64,000 nucleotides of DNA, from positions 28,043,265-28,107,264 of the forward strand of contig OX463778.1 of the NCBI GenBank assembly GCA_949825025.1, given 5' to 3'. The translations under genes and the position numbers were made by a program. The notes beneath the pieces are model-generated. The model made no database searches, was not told where the DNA came from, and was given only the letters and a program-made list of their open reading frames with translations. Positions 1-10,190 of the stretch are shown piece after piece (position 1 is the stretch's first letter; the number at the start of each line of letters is the position of its first letter). The stretch is from Siphlonurus alternatus (Eukaryota; Arthropoda; Insecta; Ephemeroptera; Siphlonuridae).

Positions 1-1388
1 TGTTTTGCTCAGACTGCAAGTTCAATGCCTGATAACAGACTGTCGTAAATTATGGCAGCTTTCAGTGTGTATTATATATATACACAGCTGTGTAGTCTGA
101 TTTGAATATCATGTTGCAATTTGCTGTGCAATATTTGCAACTGCTGTATTGCAAAATGCATAGATTTTAATTTTTTTTTATAATTTTCATATTTAATTTT
201 AATTCTCATGTTTAATTAGTTTCCGCTGTGTTAAATGTAAAACTTAATGTACTTACTGTGATTTGTGATCCTTAGCTGGAACACACCCTGAGTTTTTTTT
301 TTATGTCCTTTCAACATCAATAATTAAAGTATATTGTCCCCCCATTTAGACATTACACTCACGTCAGTTCAGTGTGTATTTTCACACATTTTTTTAAATA
401 CTCAAATATGCATGTATTTGTCAATTTTAATTTAGTTTAAGATTTATTGCGTTGCAGCATGAGAAGTTTTCTCTGTGTTTCACAGGTCATCTGAAGCCAC
501 CCTTTTAGCTGCTGGGTACGTGTTGCAATATTTTCTAATTTGTCATTTTATATTCCTATTTAAGAATACTGTACATGTATAAGAACTTGAATGAAGCTCT
601 TGTGTTGTTTCGTGAGCTTTGCAAAGACTTTGTATGAATTGAGTCTATTATCACTATCTTTGTAACTGGCATTAATAAATGAGCGATATCTAGAGATATT
701 TATAATTTCTGGCTTAAATATAAAATTCATGCCCTGAAATTTTCAGGAAGCCTTACAACAGACCGACCTTTAAATTATTGAATGAATAAAAACAACATTA
801 TTTAAGTTTTGATTCAAAAGAAACTAAGAAATTATGCCTAACCAAACAGAATATGTAAATTATTGTATTGAAGTACTTGAAACCAATCTATATTTAAACT
901 ACAAGTACAATTCTGATGCAGATTTTTAATTTTTACAGAAGATGAAACATAAAAAAAAATGCTGCTGATTGTTATCTCATTCTAGGGTCATTAACATTTC
1001 CAAAATAAATAAGCTGCTAATGCAGGAAGATGGCTGTATTTCACCTCTGGGGTGAATGCCCGCTGCGGTGTCATTCCATGCACTATAAGCCAGAGGGACT
1101 CGCAGCCCCAGTAAACAGCAGACTGTGAATGACCTGACGAGAGGCACGTGGCAACCTGCACTTTGTCATGCTAATGTGACAACTAGCTGCCCCTGACATC
1201 TATTATGCAAAATTTAAAAGTCAATGGCATTTCTTATCATCGCTAGAGAAAAAATATGCAAAATATTTAAATTTTAACTTCTTTATCAAAAAAAAAAGTC
1301 TTGTTCAATCAGTGCAATTTAAAAAAGCATAGAAAAAAAGTACCACACATTTTATAATTTTTATATGCTGTAAAAAAAACTTAAATTT
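1..1388. other. AT-rich spacer, no gene seen
   Basis: AT-rich DNA with many A and T runs and no convincing reading frame. A slightly GC-richer patch at about 1040-1200 contains CACGTG-type and CpG-containing sequence and may be regulatory. I see no transposon ends, RNA gene or exon here. Confidence 0.6.
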
Positions 1389-1761
1389 TTAAGGTAGAGA
1401 TAATACAGATCAGCTGGCCCAATGCTAAAAAAATCCCATTCATAAAAATGATGAAAAAAATTTAAAGTGTTCTCCTCTACATCCCCTATCAGTAGGTAAA
1501 ATATCAGGTATACAAAAACGAGCTAGTTTTCGAGTTATTAATTTTTAAAGTTGACCAATTTAACATGGAAGTTCCATTTCTCCATGTTAAATTAGTCAAC
1601 TTCAAAAATTAATAACTCGAAAACTAGCTCGTTTTTGTATACCTGATATTTTACCTACTGATAGGGGATGTAGAGGAGAACATTTTAAATTTTTTTCATA
1701 ATTTTTATGAATGGGATTTTTTTAGCATTGGGCCAGCTGATCCGTGTTATCTCTACCTTAA
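1389..1761. mobile_element. Palindromic TTAA-flanked MITE-like element, copy 1
   Basis: Two 180-bp arms (1390-1569 and 1581-1760) are inverted repeats of each other around an 11-nt loop, with roughly six mismatches by eye (about 97% identity). TTAA is present at both edges (1389-1392 and 1758-1761), followed inward by GGTAGAGATAA. The inner arm (about 1460-1569) is closely similar to the inner arm of the element at 4064-4418, so the two share a family core but have different outer ends. It has no coding capacity. TTAA flanks are the target duplication of piggyBac-type transposases, so a non-autonomous element mobilised by such an enzyme is plausible. Arm identity suggests fairly recent activity or gene-conversion-like maintenance. 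Confidence 0.85.
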
Positions 1762-1924
1762 CAAGTTTGTAAAATAAATATTTTTTAATAAAATCGATAA
1801 AATCTTAAAAATTTTAGGCGGTAAATTTACTTTCCAAATTCCATAAAAGATGTCAGTAGTTTTCCATGAAAATGGTATATACAAGTCACGTGACTTTCAT
1901 TCTATTTTCTGGTTGGTTGATATT

Positions 1925-2580
1925 GTGGCGCCCTCAGTAAGTTTAAAAAAGTTGGTATGACGATACCAACAGCGCGGTGGGGCACACTAAAAAGTAGTTT
2001 CTGCTGTACACTGCTGCCAGCAGCCGCACCAACGATTGGCGAGCGTAGTTCTAAGCAGGTTTTTCTGCGGCACTAAACGAGAAGCAGCGGCAGAGCAGGG
2101 CTGGGACTTGCTTCAAGTAGGAAGAGAAAGAAGGAGTAGGGATTTTGCTTGTGCTCTTATAGCGCGAGAATGTGGGCCAGTAGTGATTGAGTCGCTTACA
2201 TACACTGGCAATCCTTCAATCGTTGTCTTTCAATATATTAATTGTGAGAGTGGTGAAATTAATTAAAAAAAACATTTTTTTATTAAATAGTGACGTGTAT
2301 TAATTTTTGTGTTTACGGATATTTTGAGGACTCGTCAATGTCTCGTTTGTGACCCCGGTTTTTTATTATTTATTTTAATTGTTAGGGTTTTACTGGAGAT
2401 CGAGTGTTTAGTTAAGTAACTCGAAGCACGCGGTGCCCGCAGTCTGCCTCGCGGTTAAGCCGCGTCCCTTGCAGCATAAGTGGCAGTGGCGAGAGTGGAG
2501 GAGGCGGCGCGGAGGCGGTGGAGGCCGAGGTTCCTCTCTGGAGCAAAACTGGAGTGCACCCCCTGCAGCCTGAAGAAGAA
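1925..2580 (+). promoter_or_regulatory. Candidate promoter and 5' untranslated exon
   Basis: GC content and CpG frequency rise sharply against AT-rich flanks. The block begins with a GGCGCC palindrome (1927-1932), then CpG- and CAG-rich sequence and purine-rich stretches. A pyrimidine-rich tract ending in TTAG at about 2360-2385 could act as a splice acceptor, so the downstream exon might start at 2386 as part of a 5' leader. It sits directly upstream of the short open start at 2581. A stop at 2413-2415 lies in the frame of that ATG, and no in-frame ATG is seen between the two. The transcription start cannot be fixed from sequence alone. Confidence 0.4.
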
Positions 2581-2678
2581 ATGATAATATCCAAGGACCT
2601 TTTCTTACTGGGCGACCAAGACTATCTGCGCCTGCCCAAAGACGATAAACGGGCCATGGTTCACAAAAATACAAAAAG
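2581..2678 (+). CDS. Candidate first coding exon (32 codons plus 2 nt), product unknown
   Basis: The ATG at 2581 has G at -3 (GAAGAAATGA) and opens a frame beginning MIISKDLFLLGDQDYLRLP that runs to a good splice donor, AAAAG|GTAAAC, after 2678; the next codon in frame would be a stop inside the intron. The frame stays open upstream to 2416, encoding a Gly/Glu-rich stretch, but with no ATG. The acidic and hydrophobic mix with charged residues (KDDKR) is protein-like, yet I recognise no domain, signal peptide or membrane segment and no family. No downstream exon that clearly continues it is visible in this window, so the intron would be very long. It could equally be a non-coding first exon. 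Confidence 0.3.
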
Positions 2679-4063
2679 GTAAACAATATATTTTTATTAC
2701 CGTATTTTCTTCATCTGTCACTGAAATCTGTGGTAAACAAACAAAAAATTTTAATGTTGTCAAAATAAGTTTAAATTTTGTACTGAATTTCCCGCCACAA
2801 TGTCAATAATTTTTGTATTTTGATTGATTCGTGAAGAGTCAAAATATTCATTGTATATGAATAATTGGGAAGAAATTTTTGTGCCTCGATTGCTTTTCTC
2901 ATGTTTTTAATTTAACATCAATTTACAAAAAAAATATATATTATTAAATTATATAATTATATTTAGCATCTTTCGCATGCATATTTTCGTACTAGGAGAT
3001 GTTTAAAATCGAATAAAATTTTATTCAGAATATTTAATTTAATTTTCTAGCAGCCACAAAAATATTTTCCGGTTTAGAAGGGACCCACAATAGTCGGTTC
3101 AACGAAGACTACGAAGAGCCGAGAAGTTAAATTCATGCAGTCACTTAATTGTGGCCATCGTAACAAAAGGTTCAAATGAAGCAAAAATAAAAAATTAATA
3201 GAATTAAAAAAGAAGAAAAAATGTTAAAAAAAGTAAATCGGAAAATATTATAATAAAAAAAGTTGTTTTAATTCTATTATATAATTATATCAAATTTGCA
3301 TGTAATTATATAGACTGAGCGTTTTGCAAATTATTTAAATATTTTCAATTCCCATATTGTTTCTAGTAAAATGCTAGAGTACTCGAGATCATGACATTAA
3401 TTACCGTGCTATTTCGCAACATAATGAACAGTAAACACTATGTAGCGGCAGCAGCAGAAGGATAAAATATTATATATGTTGATATCGGCGGCGGCGGCTC
3501 GCTCCCAGCTATAGGATCGCACCTCCTAGATGAGCACCCCACCTGGATGACCTGGTTGCGAGTACCGGTAGCACAACTGCACTGGTTCATATTATGCATG
3601 ACAAGCCTCTATAACTGTACTCATGAAGATGTCATCAGTACAAACGAGACTGCATGTTTTTCTACTTTTCTCATATTATTATAATATTTAAAATTGGAAT
3701 AATAAGCTGATCGATTAATTAACAAAATTTTAATTGTATTCCTTGTTCTAGTCGAGTGTTTTTATTAATATATGCTGCTTTTCATGTTTGTTTTTTTATT
3801 ATTTTTATTATTTGATTACTTTCCCAATTAATAACAATTCTTAAAATATAATAAAATTAGTTCCTATGTATTATATACAACTACGTATCTAATACGATTG
3901 CAGAATGAAGCTGCATAGTCGTTTATTTTTCTCTTCATGTAACTTCAGAAAAAAACAGTGAGATGACCTGCTTACATGCAAAGCACAACAATAATAAATT
4001 CAACGCTAGCTTCATAAAACACTGTTTAAACTTTAAAACCACAATAAATAAATAATTCTATCG
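2679..4063. other. AT-rich putative intron start with one small CpG island
   Basis: Mostly AT-rich and free of genes. A compact GC-richer block at about 3425-3600 contains a short CGG repeat (3485-3500), GCTCCCAGCT and several CpG dinucleotides, and may be a regulatory element. A frame-independent AGGGACCCACAATAGTCGG patch lies near 3080. Nothing else is recognisable. Confidence 0.5.
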
Positions 4064-4418
4064 TTAAGGGTAAGGTAACGCCACCAATGTTAAAAAAAAT
4101 CCCTCTCACAAAAATTCTGAAAAAAATTTAAAATGTTCTCCTCTACACCCCCTATCAGTAGCTAAAATATCAGGTATACAAATACGATCTAGTTTTTGAG
4201 TTATGAATTTTTAAAGTTGACCAATTTAACATGGGAGTTTCATTTCTCCATGTTAAATTAGTCAACTTTAAAAATTTATAACTCAAAAACTAGATCGTAT
4301 TTGTATACCTGATATTTTAGGTACTGATAGGGGGTATAGAGGAGAACATTTTAAATTTTTTTCAGAATTTTTGTGAGAGGGATTTTTTTTAACATTGGTG
4401 GCGTTACCTTACCCTTAA
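4064..4418. mobile_element. Palindromic TTAA-flanked MITE-like element, copy 2
   Basis: Arms of about 172 bp (4064-4235 and 4247-4418, counting the TTAA) are inverted repeats around an 11-nt loop, with about five mismatches by eye. Edges are TTAA (4064-4067 and 4415-4418) followed inward by GGGTAAGGTAACGCC. The inner half matches the element at 1389-1761, including the CTCCTCTACA and ATCAGGTATACAAA stretches and the same loop. The outer ~60 bp differ in sequence but keep the same layout. It is non-coding, and read-through transcripts would fold into a long near-perfect hairpin. Confidence 0.85.
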
Positions 4419-4750
4419 GTATACCGTTTATAAAAAGCTTTTGTTTATTTTATGTTTTCTACTTTTTTTTATATATATATACGAAAGTAAATTTTATTGT
4501 AATGCAAAGTTGATATATATAAATTATTATTCGTGAAAGTTTATGTAAGGGGAGGGCAAGTACTTTTTACATATAGGGGCGGGCATGCAAGGTCTTTATA
4601 GAGATCAATAAATTGCAAATATATATACTGTATATACCGGGCGTGACGTATATATATAAACTGCTGGACGATAGGAGAAGGATTGAGCTGATGATTACAC
4701 GCAACAGCAGCAGCTGTCGCTACGTGGGGATCGATTTTTGCACGATTTGA

Positions 4751-4763
4751 AGGTCAAAGTTAA
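4751..4763 (+). promoter_or_regulatory. Imperfect DR1-type nuclear receptor site
   Basis: AGGTCA-A-AGTTAA reads as two half-sites spaced by one base. DR1 sites bind RXR/USP, HNF4 and related receptors. The second half is imperfect. It lies just upstream of the tandem duplication. Confidence 0.25.
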
Positions 4764-4796
4764 GTCAACAAATCCGCCTGCCTCAATCACACATTA

Positions 4797-5240
4797 TCAA
4801 TGCTTCTCACATGTTCAATCAGAGAGTTCATCAAAGTTATTATATGGAGAATGGCGGTGATGAACCAGTCTTCAAAAACAGTCCAAACAATGGTCCGTCA
4901 CATGTACTCGGTGCATTGAGGTTTTATTGATGACAATAATATAATTATGTCAAAGTCAAATGTCATTATATTGTTATTAAATGTTGCTGCATACTGCTGA
5001 TATATGCTAGAACACAAAATCAATACATCTCACATGTTCAATCAGAGATAATTTAAATTACATAATATAATCAGCCTTCAAAAACAGTCCAAACAATGGT
5101 CCATGACGTGCACTAGAGGTGCATTAAGGTTTTATTGATGACAATAAAATTATGTCAAAGTCAAAATGTCATTTTATTGTTATTAAATGTTGCTACATAC
5201 TATTGTTGATATGCTATAATAGAGAACACAAAATCAAAAC
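4797..5240. repeat. Tandem duplication of a ~220-bp unit
   Basis: Two diverged head-to-tail copies, about 4797-5018 and 5019-5240. Both start with a CTCACATGTTCAATCAGAGA block, then share CTTCAAAAACAGTCCAAACA, a GGTTTTATTGATGACAATAA block and a TATGTCAAAGTCAAA/TGTCATT inverted motif, and both end in GAACACAAAATCAA. Identity is high in the blocks and low between them, with small indels. No reading frame spans it. The pattern of conserved islands in both copies is what a duplicated regulatory module or an old segmental duplication would show. Confidence 0.75.
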
Positions 5241-5880
5241 ATAACAACTTCATTAAAAAAACATAACATACGTGTTATTTTAATAATATTATTATTATAT
5301 ATATGCTAATTTAATTTAATAACTTTATTAAAATATTATAATTTGTTATTATTTAATTAAGTCTTCAGAAACTTGCTTTGTGTATCAACTTGCAATGTAC
5401 CATAATAGTTAAATAGTCTATTGTTATTACACGGTATGAAATGACAGGTGAAATATAGACCGTGAAATGGACCTAGTAAGTCGTTCTATTGTGTAATGTA
5501 ACGAGATTTGTATGTTCATATCAAGCTAGCTGTTTGCTTTGTATTGCAACTTCACGGCGGTGTGGCAGTATATATAAGCAACATCTATTCAAAACTTGAA
5601 GACCTCTGGGAAGGATTTACTATAAAAGGTTTTTACAAACGATATAGAATTGTAAAGTCGAATTTAACCTTATACATACCTTGCTCTCTGGTTATTTTAT
5701 TGCAGTTTTACTATTTATATAACTTTTTTTATACTGAAAAAAGATAAGGTAAGCTTAAAAGGACACAATGTATCTTGCAATTTAGTGAAAAGGTATATTA
5801 TATTTAACAAACTCAGCGTCTGCATCAGACTTAAACATTTCAAACTTTGTGTTTTTCGATTGAAAAATACAAAGATTTGA

Positions 5881-5900
5881 ATTTCCGGTTATTTCCGGTG
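5881..5900. promoter_or_regulatory. Tandem ETS-type sites one helical turn apart
   Basis: ATTTCCGGT occurs at 5881-5889 and again at 5891-5899. TTCCGG is the reverse complement of the ETS-factor core (CCGGAA). A 10-bp spacing places both on the same face of the helix. A CRE octamer follows 58 bp downstream. Confidence 0.35.
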
Positions 5901-6270
5901 ATAATTTTAAATTGATCGAAGTGTAGTAGACACCTGAGGCGTGCTGGCCTCTGTTCTGACGTCACAAGTTATGAGTGCCTTATGAGTTATGCAAACGTCT
6001 CCTCATGTTCAAGGCAAAAGTAACTTGTACTTTTACACATGGAGAGACGTTATTATATAGTCGTCGTGTCATTCTATATAATACTTTACACTTATGACAC
6101 GAAAGAAATTATATTTAAAAAAAAAAAATTATCATGAACAATTTAGTTTCCTGTATAATTTTACATTATAAATTAAATTGAAGGTTAAATATTAAAAATT
6201 AAATCAATCAATTAATTTATCTTTATGTATATATTTATAATGAGAAGAGACAGAATGCACGGGGTGAGGC

Positions 6271-6287
6271 TGACCTCTATTTGACCT
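6271..6287 (-). promoter_or_regulatory. DR5 nuclear receptor site
   Basis: TGACCT-CTATT-TGACCT is a perfect direct repeat of the AGGTCA half-site (minus strand) spaced by five bases. DR5 is bound by retinoid-type and some RXR/USP heterodimers in other animals. Function here is inferred from sequence only. Confidence 0.35.
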
Positions 6288-6589
6288 TGTCATATTAAAA
6301 AAAAGGTATAAGCATTGAAGTACTATACTGCAGTACGTAAAGACGATCGATGCACAATTATCTTGATGTGCTCCTGAAGTATGCAGGTACCAAGCTAAGG
6401 GTTTACCACCGTACTTCCTCATCAAGGTTGTTGACACTTCAGTTTAAGTTCTACGGCGCTACAATTGGTACAAAAATTAGAAAATATGCACTTGATATTA
6501 AGTCTAGATTTTGACAGTATCATGACGACCATCATTATCTGGACCGATATAAACATATATATATTTTTTTTCTTCATCTGACATACGAA

Positions 6590-6785
6590 ATTCTGCAACG
6601 CTGCTGCTGCAGCTTGTTTAGTGGGGTTGTGACGTCAGAGAAGGGGGCCGTCATCGCGCGGCGTCCAGAAATACGCTGCTGAGGTGTTGGTGTCTCTGGC
6701 ACGGCTCACTGGCTGCTGCCTCTCGCATCACAGCTGACTAAGGGGCGCCACAGTAGAGGCGCCATCAGCTGACATAGCTTTACAA
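6590..6785. promoter_or_regulatory. CpG-rich island, promoter or enhancer candidate
   Basis: The GC-rich block carries a CRE octamer (6630-6637), CGCGCGGCGTCC-type CpG clusters and two GGCGCC palindromes (6744-6749 and 6758-6763) 14 bp apart, flanked by CAGCTG E-boxes. No open frame is convincing. Confidence 0.4.
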
Positions 6786-7099
6786 TTCAATTTGATTTGA
6801 TCCAATAAGAAAATTTAATTCTATAATATTAATATGATACGTCAAAATTAAATTTTGAACACTGCAGTTGACAGATCAATTGATTTCTGGACGGGTATTT
6901 TTTATTTCCATCACTGATTTGTTTTATACATTATATTTTAATTAAAAATTTATAATAAAATACGAAGGAACACTGCAAATATACGTATTTTTGTGCTGTA
7001 TTTAAGCAATGTTTAAACTTGACAACAATGAAGAATAATGTTATAAAATTTGACATTAAATACATCCTTTATAACACATTTATATTTAAAAGGTGTACA

Positions 7100-7320
7100 A
7101 ATGGTAGGCGCTTTGTTTTGTTGTCTCGCGGTCGCTGCAGATTAATTGTACGTCGTGATGACACATTGCCGGCCCAGCGGTTGCCCCACGCTATTGCGAC
7201 AGAGGCGGCCGCTCTCTTGGCTGTCGGACCATCAGCCTTGGGTGGCTGCATCGCTGCAACCTCCGTGCTGCACGCCGTAATTACCAGCATCTTCATATTG
7301 ATGGGATTTCTTGGCTGAGG
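7100..7320. promoter_or_regulatory. CpG-rich island with overlapping non-coding frames
   Basis: GC-rich sequence containing GCCGGC, GCGGCCGC (NotI-type palindrome) and several CTGCAG/GCTGC words. Open frames of 99 codons (7019-7318, plus) and 121 codons (7069-7434, minus) overlap here in opposite directions. Neither shows a domain, and both reflect a local lack of stops, so I treat the block as regulatory rather than coding. Confidence 0.35.
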
Positions 7321-7790
7321 AAATTTTCGGCAAAACTTTATTTTTAAATGAATGGGAAAAGTAGCATTAAAAAATGTCAATGTCACTCTTTTGTGTGTCT
7401 TTCTTCTGGTTGACATAATCCAAGCAGTCTGCAAAATTAATTCTCGGAGAAACGGGCAAAACTCGAAGCAAACATTACTTCTGCTGAATAATCCTGCAGT
7501 TTTAAATAATAACCAGTCGCTGTACCGTCTTTTTTCCGCTTCGTATCTTTAAGATATATTCTTAGAAGTCATCAAAAGTTAGATATTAAAGGAAGATATT
7601 CACCTTTCTTCTCAGGAATTTAATTTTCCTTTCAAACGAGGAAGATCTCATAACCTTTGAATTTTTTTGAGAAAGAAGTTTGACTGCATGCAACATATAT
7701 TTTGATTATAAAAAAAATTGAAATAATACTATATAATAATAAAAATTAATAATTTGCTAAAACCTTGCATCGTATACGTCTATAATTGAA
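7321..7790. other. AT-rich spacer, no gene seen
   Basis: Mostly AT-rich. A 66-codon frame at 7352-7552 has no recognisable feature. I see no RNA gene or site worth naming. Confidence 0.5.
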
Positions 7791-8191
7791 TTAAGGTAAA
7801 GATAACGCCGAACAGCTGATTGACGTAATGACCTTTGATTAACATGTAAACCTTAGCAAATTGACAAAAATTCTGTTTTTTTTAGAGGCAGATATTAGTG
7901 CCTAAAAGCCATAGAAAAAATTTCAAAACGATTTAACGAGCCGATTTTTTTAAATTAATTTTTTAGTTTGGCTCTCCATGGGAAAGCCCTATGCTGAAAA
8001 TTAAAAAAATTAATTAAAAAAAAAATCGGCTCGTTAAATCGTTTTGAAATTTTTTCTATGGCTTTTAGGCACTAATATCTGCCTCTAAAAAAAATTTCAG
8101 AATTTTCGTCAATTTGCTAAGTTTGCTAAGGTTTACATGTTAATCAAAGGGGATTACGTCGAACAGCTGTTCGACGTTATCTCTACCTTAA
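7791..8191. mobile_element. Palindromic TTAA-flanked MITE-like element, copy 3
   Basis: Long inverted arms (about 7791-7963 and 8003-8191) around a ~40-nt spacer containing CTCTCCATGGGAAAGCCC. Edges are TTAA (7791-7794 and 8188-8191), then GGTAAAGATAACG on the left and GGTAGAGATAACG (read inward) on the right, closely matching the termini of copies 1 and 2. The inner arms do not resemble copies 1 and 2, so this is a second family sharing terminal signals. It is non-coding. A small asymmetry (extra TTTGCTAAG at about 8111-8130) shows an indel between the arms. Confidence 0.8.
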
Positions 8192-8214
8192 GGAGATTTT
8201 GTGAGGTATGTTTA

Positions 8215-8452
8215 TTTGCATAATACTCTGATGTGGTATTGACAGAACGTTACGGATTAGGCGAGTACTGTTCGGGTCCCGTTAAGTAGGCATGCAGGGT
8301 GACCTGCGAGCCGGGAGGTCAATGGTGTCCTCGCCGCTCCTTCTTCGCGAATGAACGTCGACGCTGGCAACAGCTCGGTTACCAAGCGAGACCCGCCTCA
8401 TGTCCATCCGTCACCTCGCGCCTGTTCTAGCGTCCTCCAGCAGTGGACCTTC

Positions 8453-8454
<2 letters not shown>
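8215..8454. promoter_or_regulatory. GC-rich block next to a CT microsatellite
   Basis: CpG-containing sequence with TGACCT (8299-8304) and AGGTCA (8315-8320) half-sites facing apart, and a TTCGCGAATG palindrome near 8343. It ends at the CT repeat. It may be an enhancer or promoter; no coding frame is supported. Confidence 0.3.

Positions 8455-8530
<76 letters not shown>
8455..8530. repeat. (CT)n microsatellite, ~70 bp
   Basis: An uninterrupted CT run to about 8526, then a degenerate TCTC tail. On the minus strand it is a GAGA array. Open frames through it (Ser-Leu or Arg-Glu repeats) are artefacts. Confidence 0.97.
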
Positions 8531-8533
<3 letters not shown>

Positions 8534-9805
8534 TTCTCAACACAACAGTCAAAAAATAAAATCTAAGCTCCTCATGTTTCATTTGGAAAAAAATGATAAT
8601 TACAATTAATTTAAAAATAATTTTTATGTAGTGTAAAATAAATATACTCATCTATTAAAAAATTTCTTAAAAAAATAAATAATAATAATAATAAATTTAA
8701 AAAAGTACTGATTTTATGTTTATTTAATTTTTTTGTGATTTAAAACTTGTTTTCTTATTTGATTTGATCAATATATGAGAGCAAAACCGATAGAAAATAT
8801 TAAAATTAAAAAAAGAGTTTGAAAATGAAATGACATCAGTTAACTCCGACCTTTGTAGCTTCAGGGACCTAAGGTGCGCAGACAGATGTGTGTGGGAAAT
8901 CTCCTCAGGCAAACAGTAATTTGCTACCATAAGCAAACAAGAAAACACTTGAATTGAATATAATGTTTATTAAATTGCTTCCAACGTCAAATTTTTTACA
9001 TGTTTATTTAGCATTGAATTACGTGTTTATTTTAAAGTTAAAAAGAGAAACAAAATTTACCTTCGCTTTGTATAAAATTGCGTAACGAATATATATATTT
9101 TTTAGAGTAAAATATTACTTTTTGATGAATAGAAAATTGTTCACTGTACTGTATTTTTAGTGTTTCGTAATATTACACTTTTTATTTAATTTTTTTTTTA
9201 TGCATGCAAGTTGTCAATTAATATTCTGAGCTTTCATTATATAACATTGTAAATTTTATATTTTTGTTGAACGTTTTAATACATGTAAGTATTGAAATAT
9301 TTAATATAAAGGTATATTATTATAAAAAAATATATATCAGACTAACCTGCGTATATGCCGTCATATTATATTGCACGTACATGATTTTCATACATATAGC
9401 ATCAGAAGTATATAGCTACAACTTCTTTGCACAATAATATAAATATAATGGTTGATGTTTTTGTACGTTTGCTATTTTCATGTCCACGGTGAGCCAGACA
9501 TACAAAACGAAATACATAAAAAACATATTTTTATTTTCTCTCTTTAACGTCGGTGAAAGATTAATTTTGCACAACTTTGCTAGTTGAATATATTACAACA
9601 AAAAGTACCATCACAAAGCTAGGTGACCCGCATCAAATAAAATGAAAATATAAACTGGGAAAACAATTATAACAAAGCATGCTTTTGTTTAGTTTAAAAG
9701 CACTTAAATATTGATAATCATATTATACCAATTATAACAATTACAATTATTATAACAACAATAGATTTCCATGTGGGCAGTGAAATAGAACAAATTTATA
9801 AAACT

Positions 9806-9840
<35 letters not shown>

Positions 9841-10190
9841 ACTATCTAGCTGATATAAACTTATTCCAATTGATCTGCTCTATGTTAAAATTAATTTAGT
9901 GTAATTTTCCACCTAATTAAATTACAACATGTTTAATAGCAATTTATGTGCACATATGTACTTGAAAAGTCTTGAATGTCACATGAAATTACTTTATAAC
10001 TTACATGCTATAGAGATAAAATAACATATAATTTTTCTTATCATTCTGTACATCGCACAAACATTATGAAACCTGCACTTTGCTGCAAGATGTTACATAT
10101 ATTTTTGTCTGCAAAATAAAACTTAATCTAAAGCAAATAAAGCCTGTTGGTTCTGATTTGATAAGAAGAAGGAATTTATGGATAAGTCAA
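8531..10190. other. AT-rich spacer with A-run
   Basis: Very AT-rich with a 25-plus-base A-run at about 9813-9839. One TGCATGCA palindrome lies at 9201-9208 and one GCATGC at 9677-9682. No gene, RNA or transposon edge is recognisable. Confidence 0.6.

Larger units (their letters stand above)
5241..6589. other. AT-rich spacer with small regulatory-looking patches
   Basis: No gene is supported. Notable sites are a pair of ATTTCCGGT motifs exactly 10 bp apart (5881-5899), a CRE octamer (5957-5964) and a DR5 pair (6271-6287). The short open frames at 5508-5747 and 6204-6437 are AT-driven and have no recognisable domain. Confidence 0.5.

Noticed and set aside
7019..7434. Overlapping 99- and 121-codon frames on opposite strands
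   Set aside because: Both arise from a stop-poor CpG-rich block, with no domain and no splice context.
8351..8651. Open frames of Ser-Leu or Arg-Glu repeats (also at 41152-41457, 50948-51339, 61701-61922)
   Set aside because: They are translations of CT/GA microsatellites and have no independent coding support.
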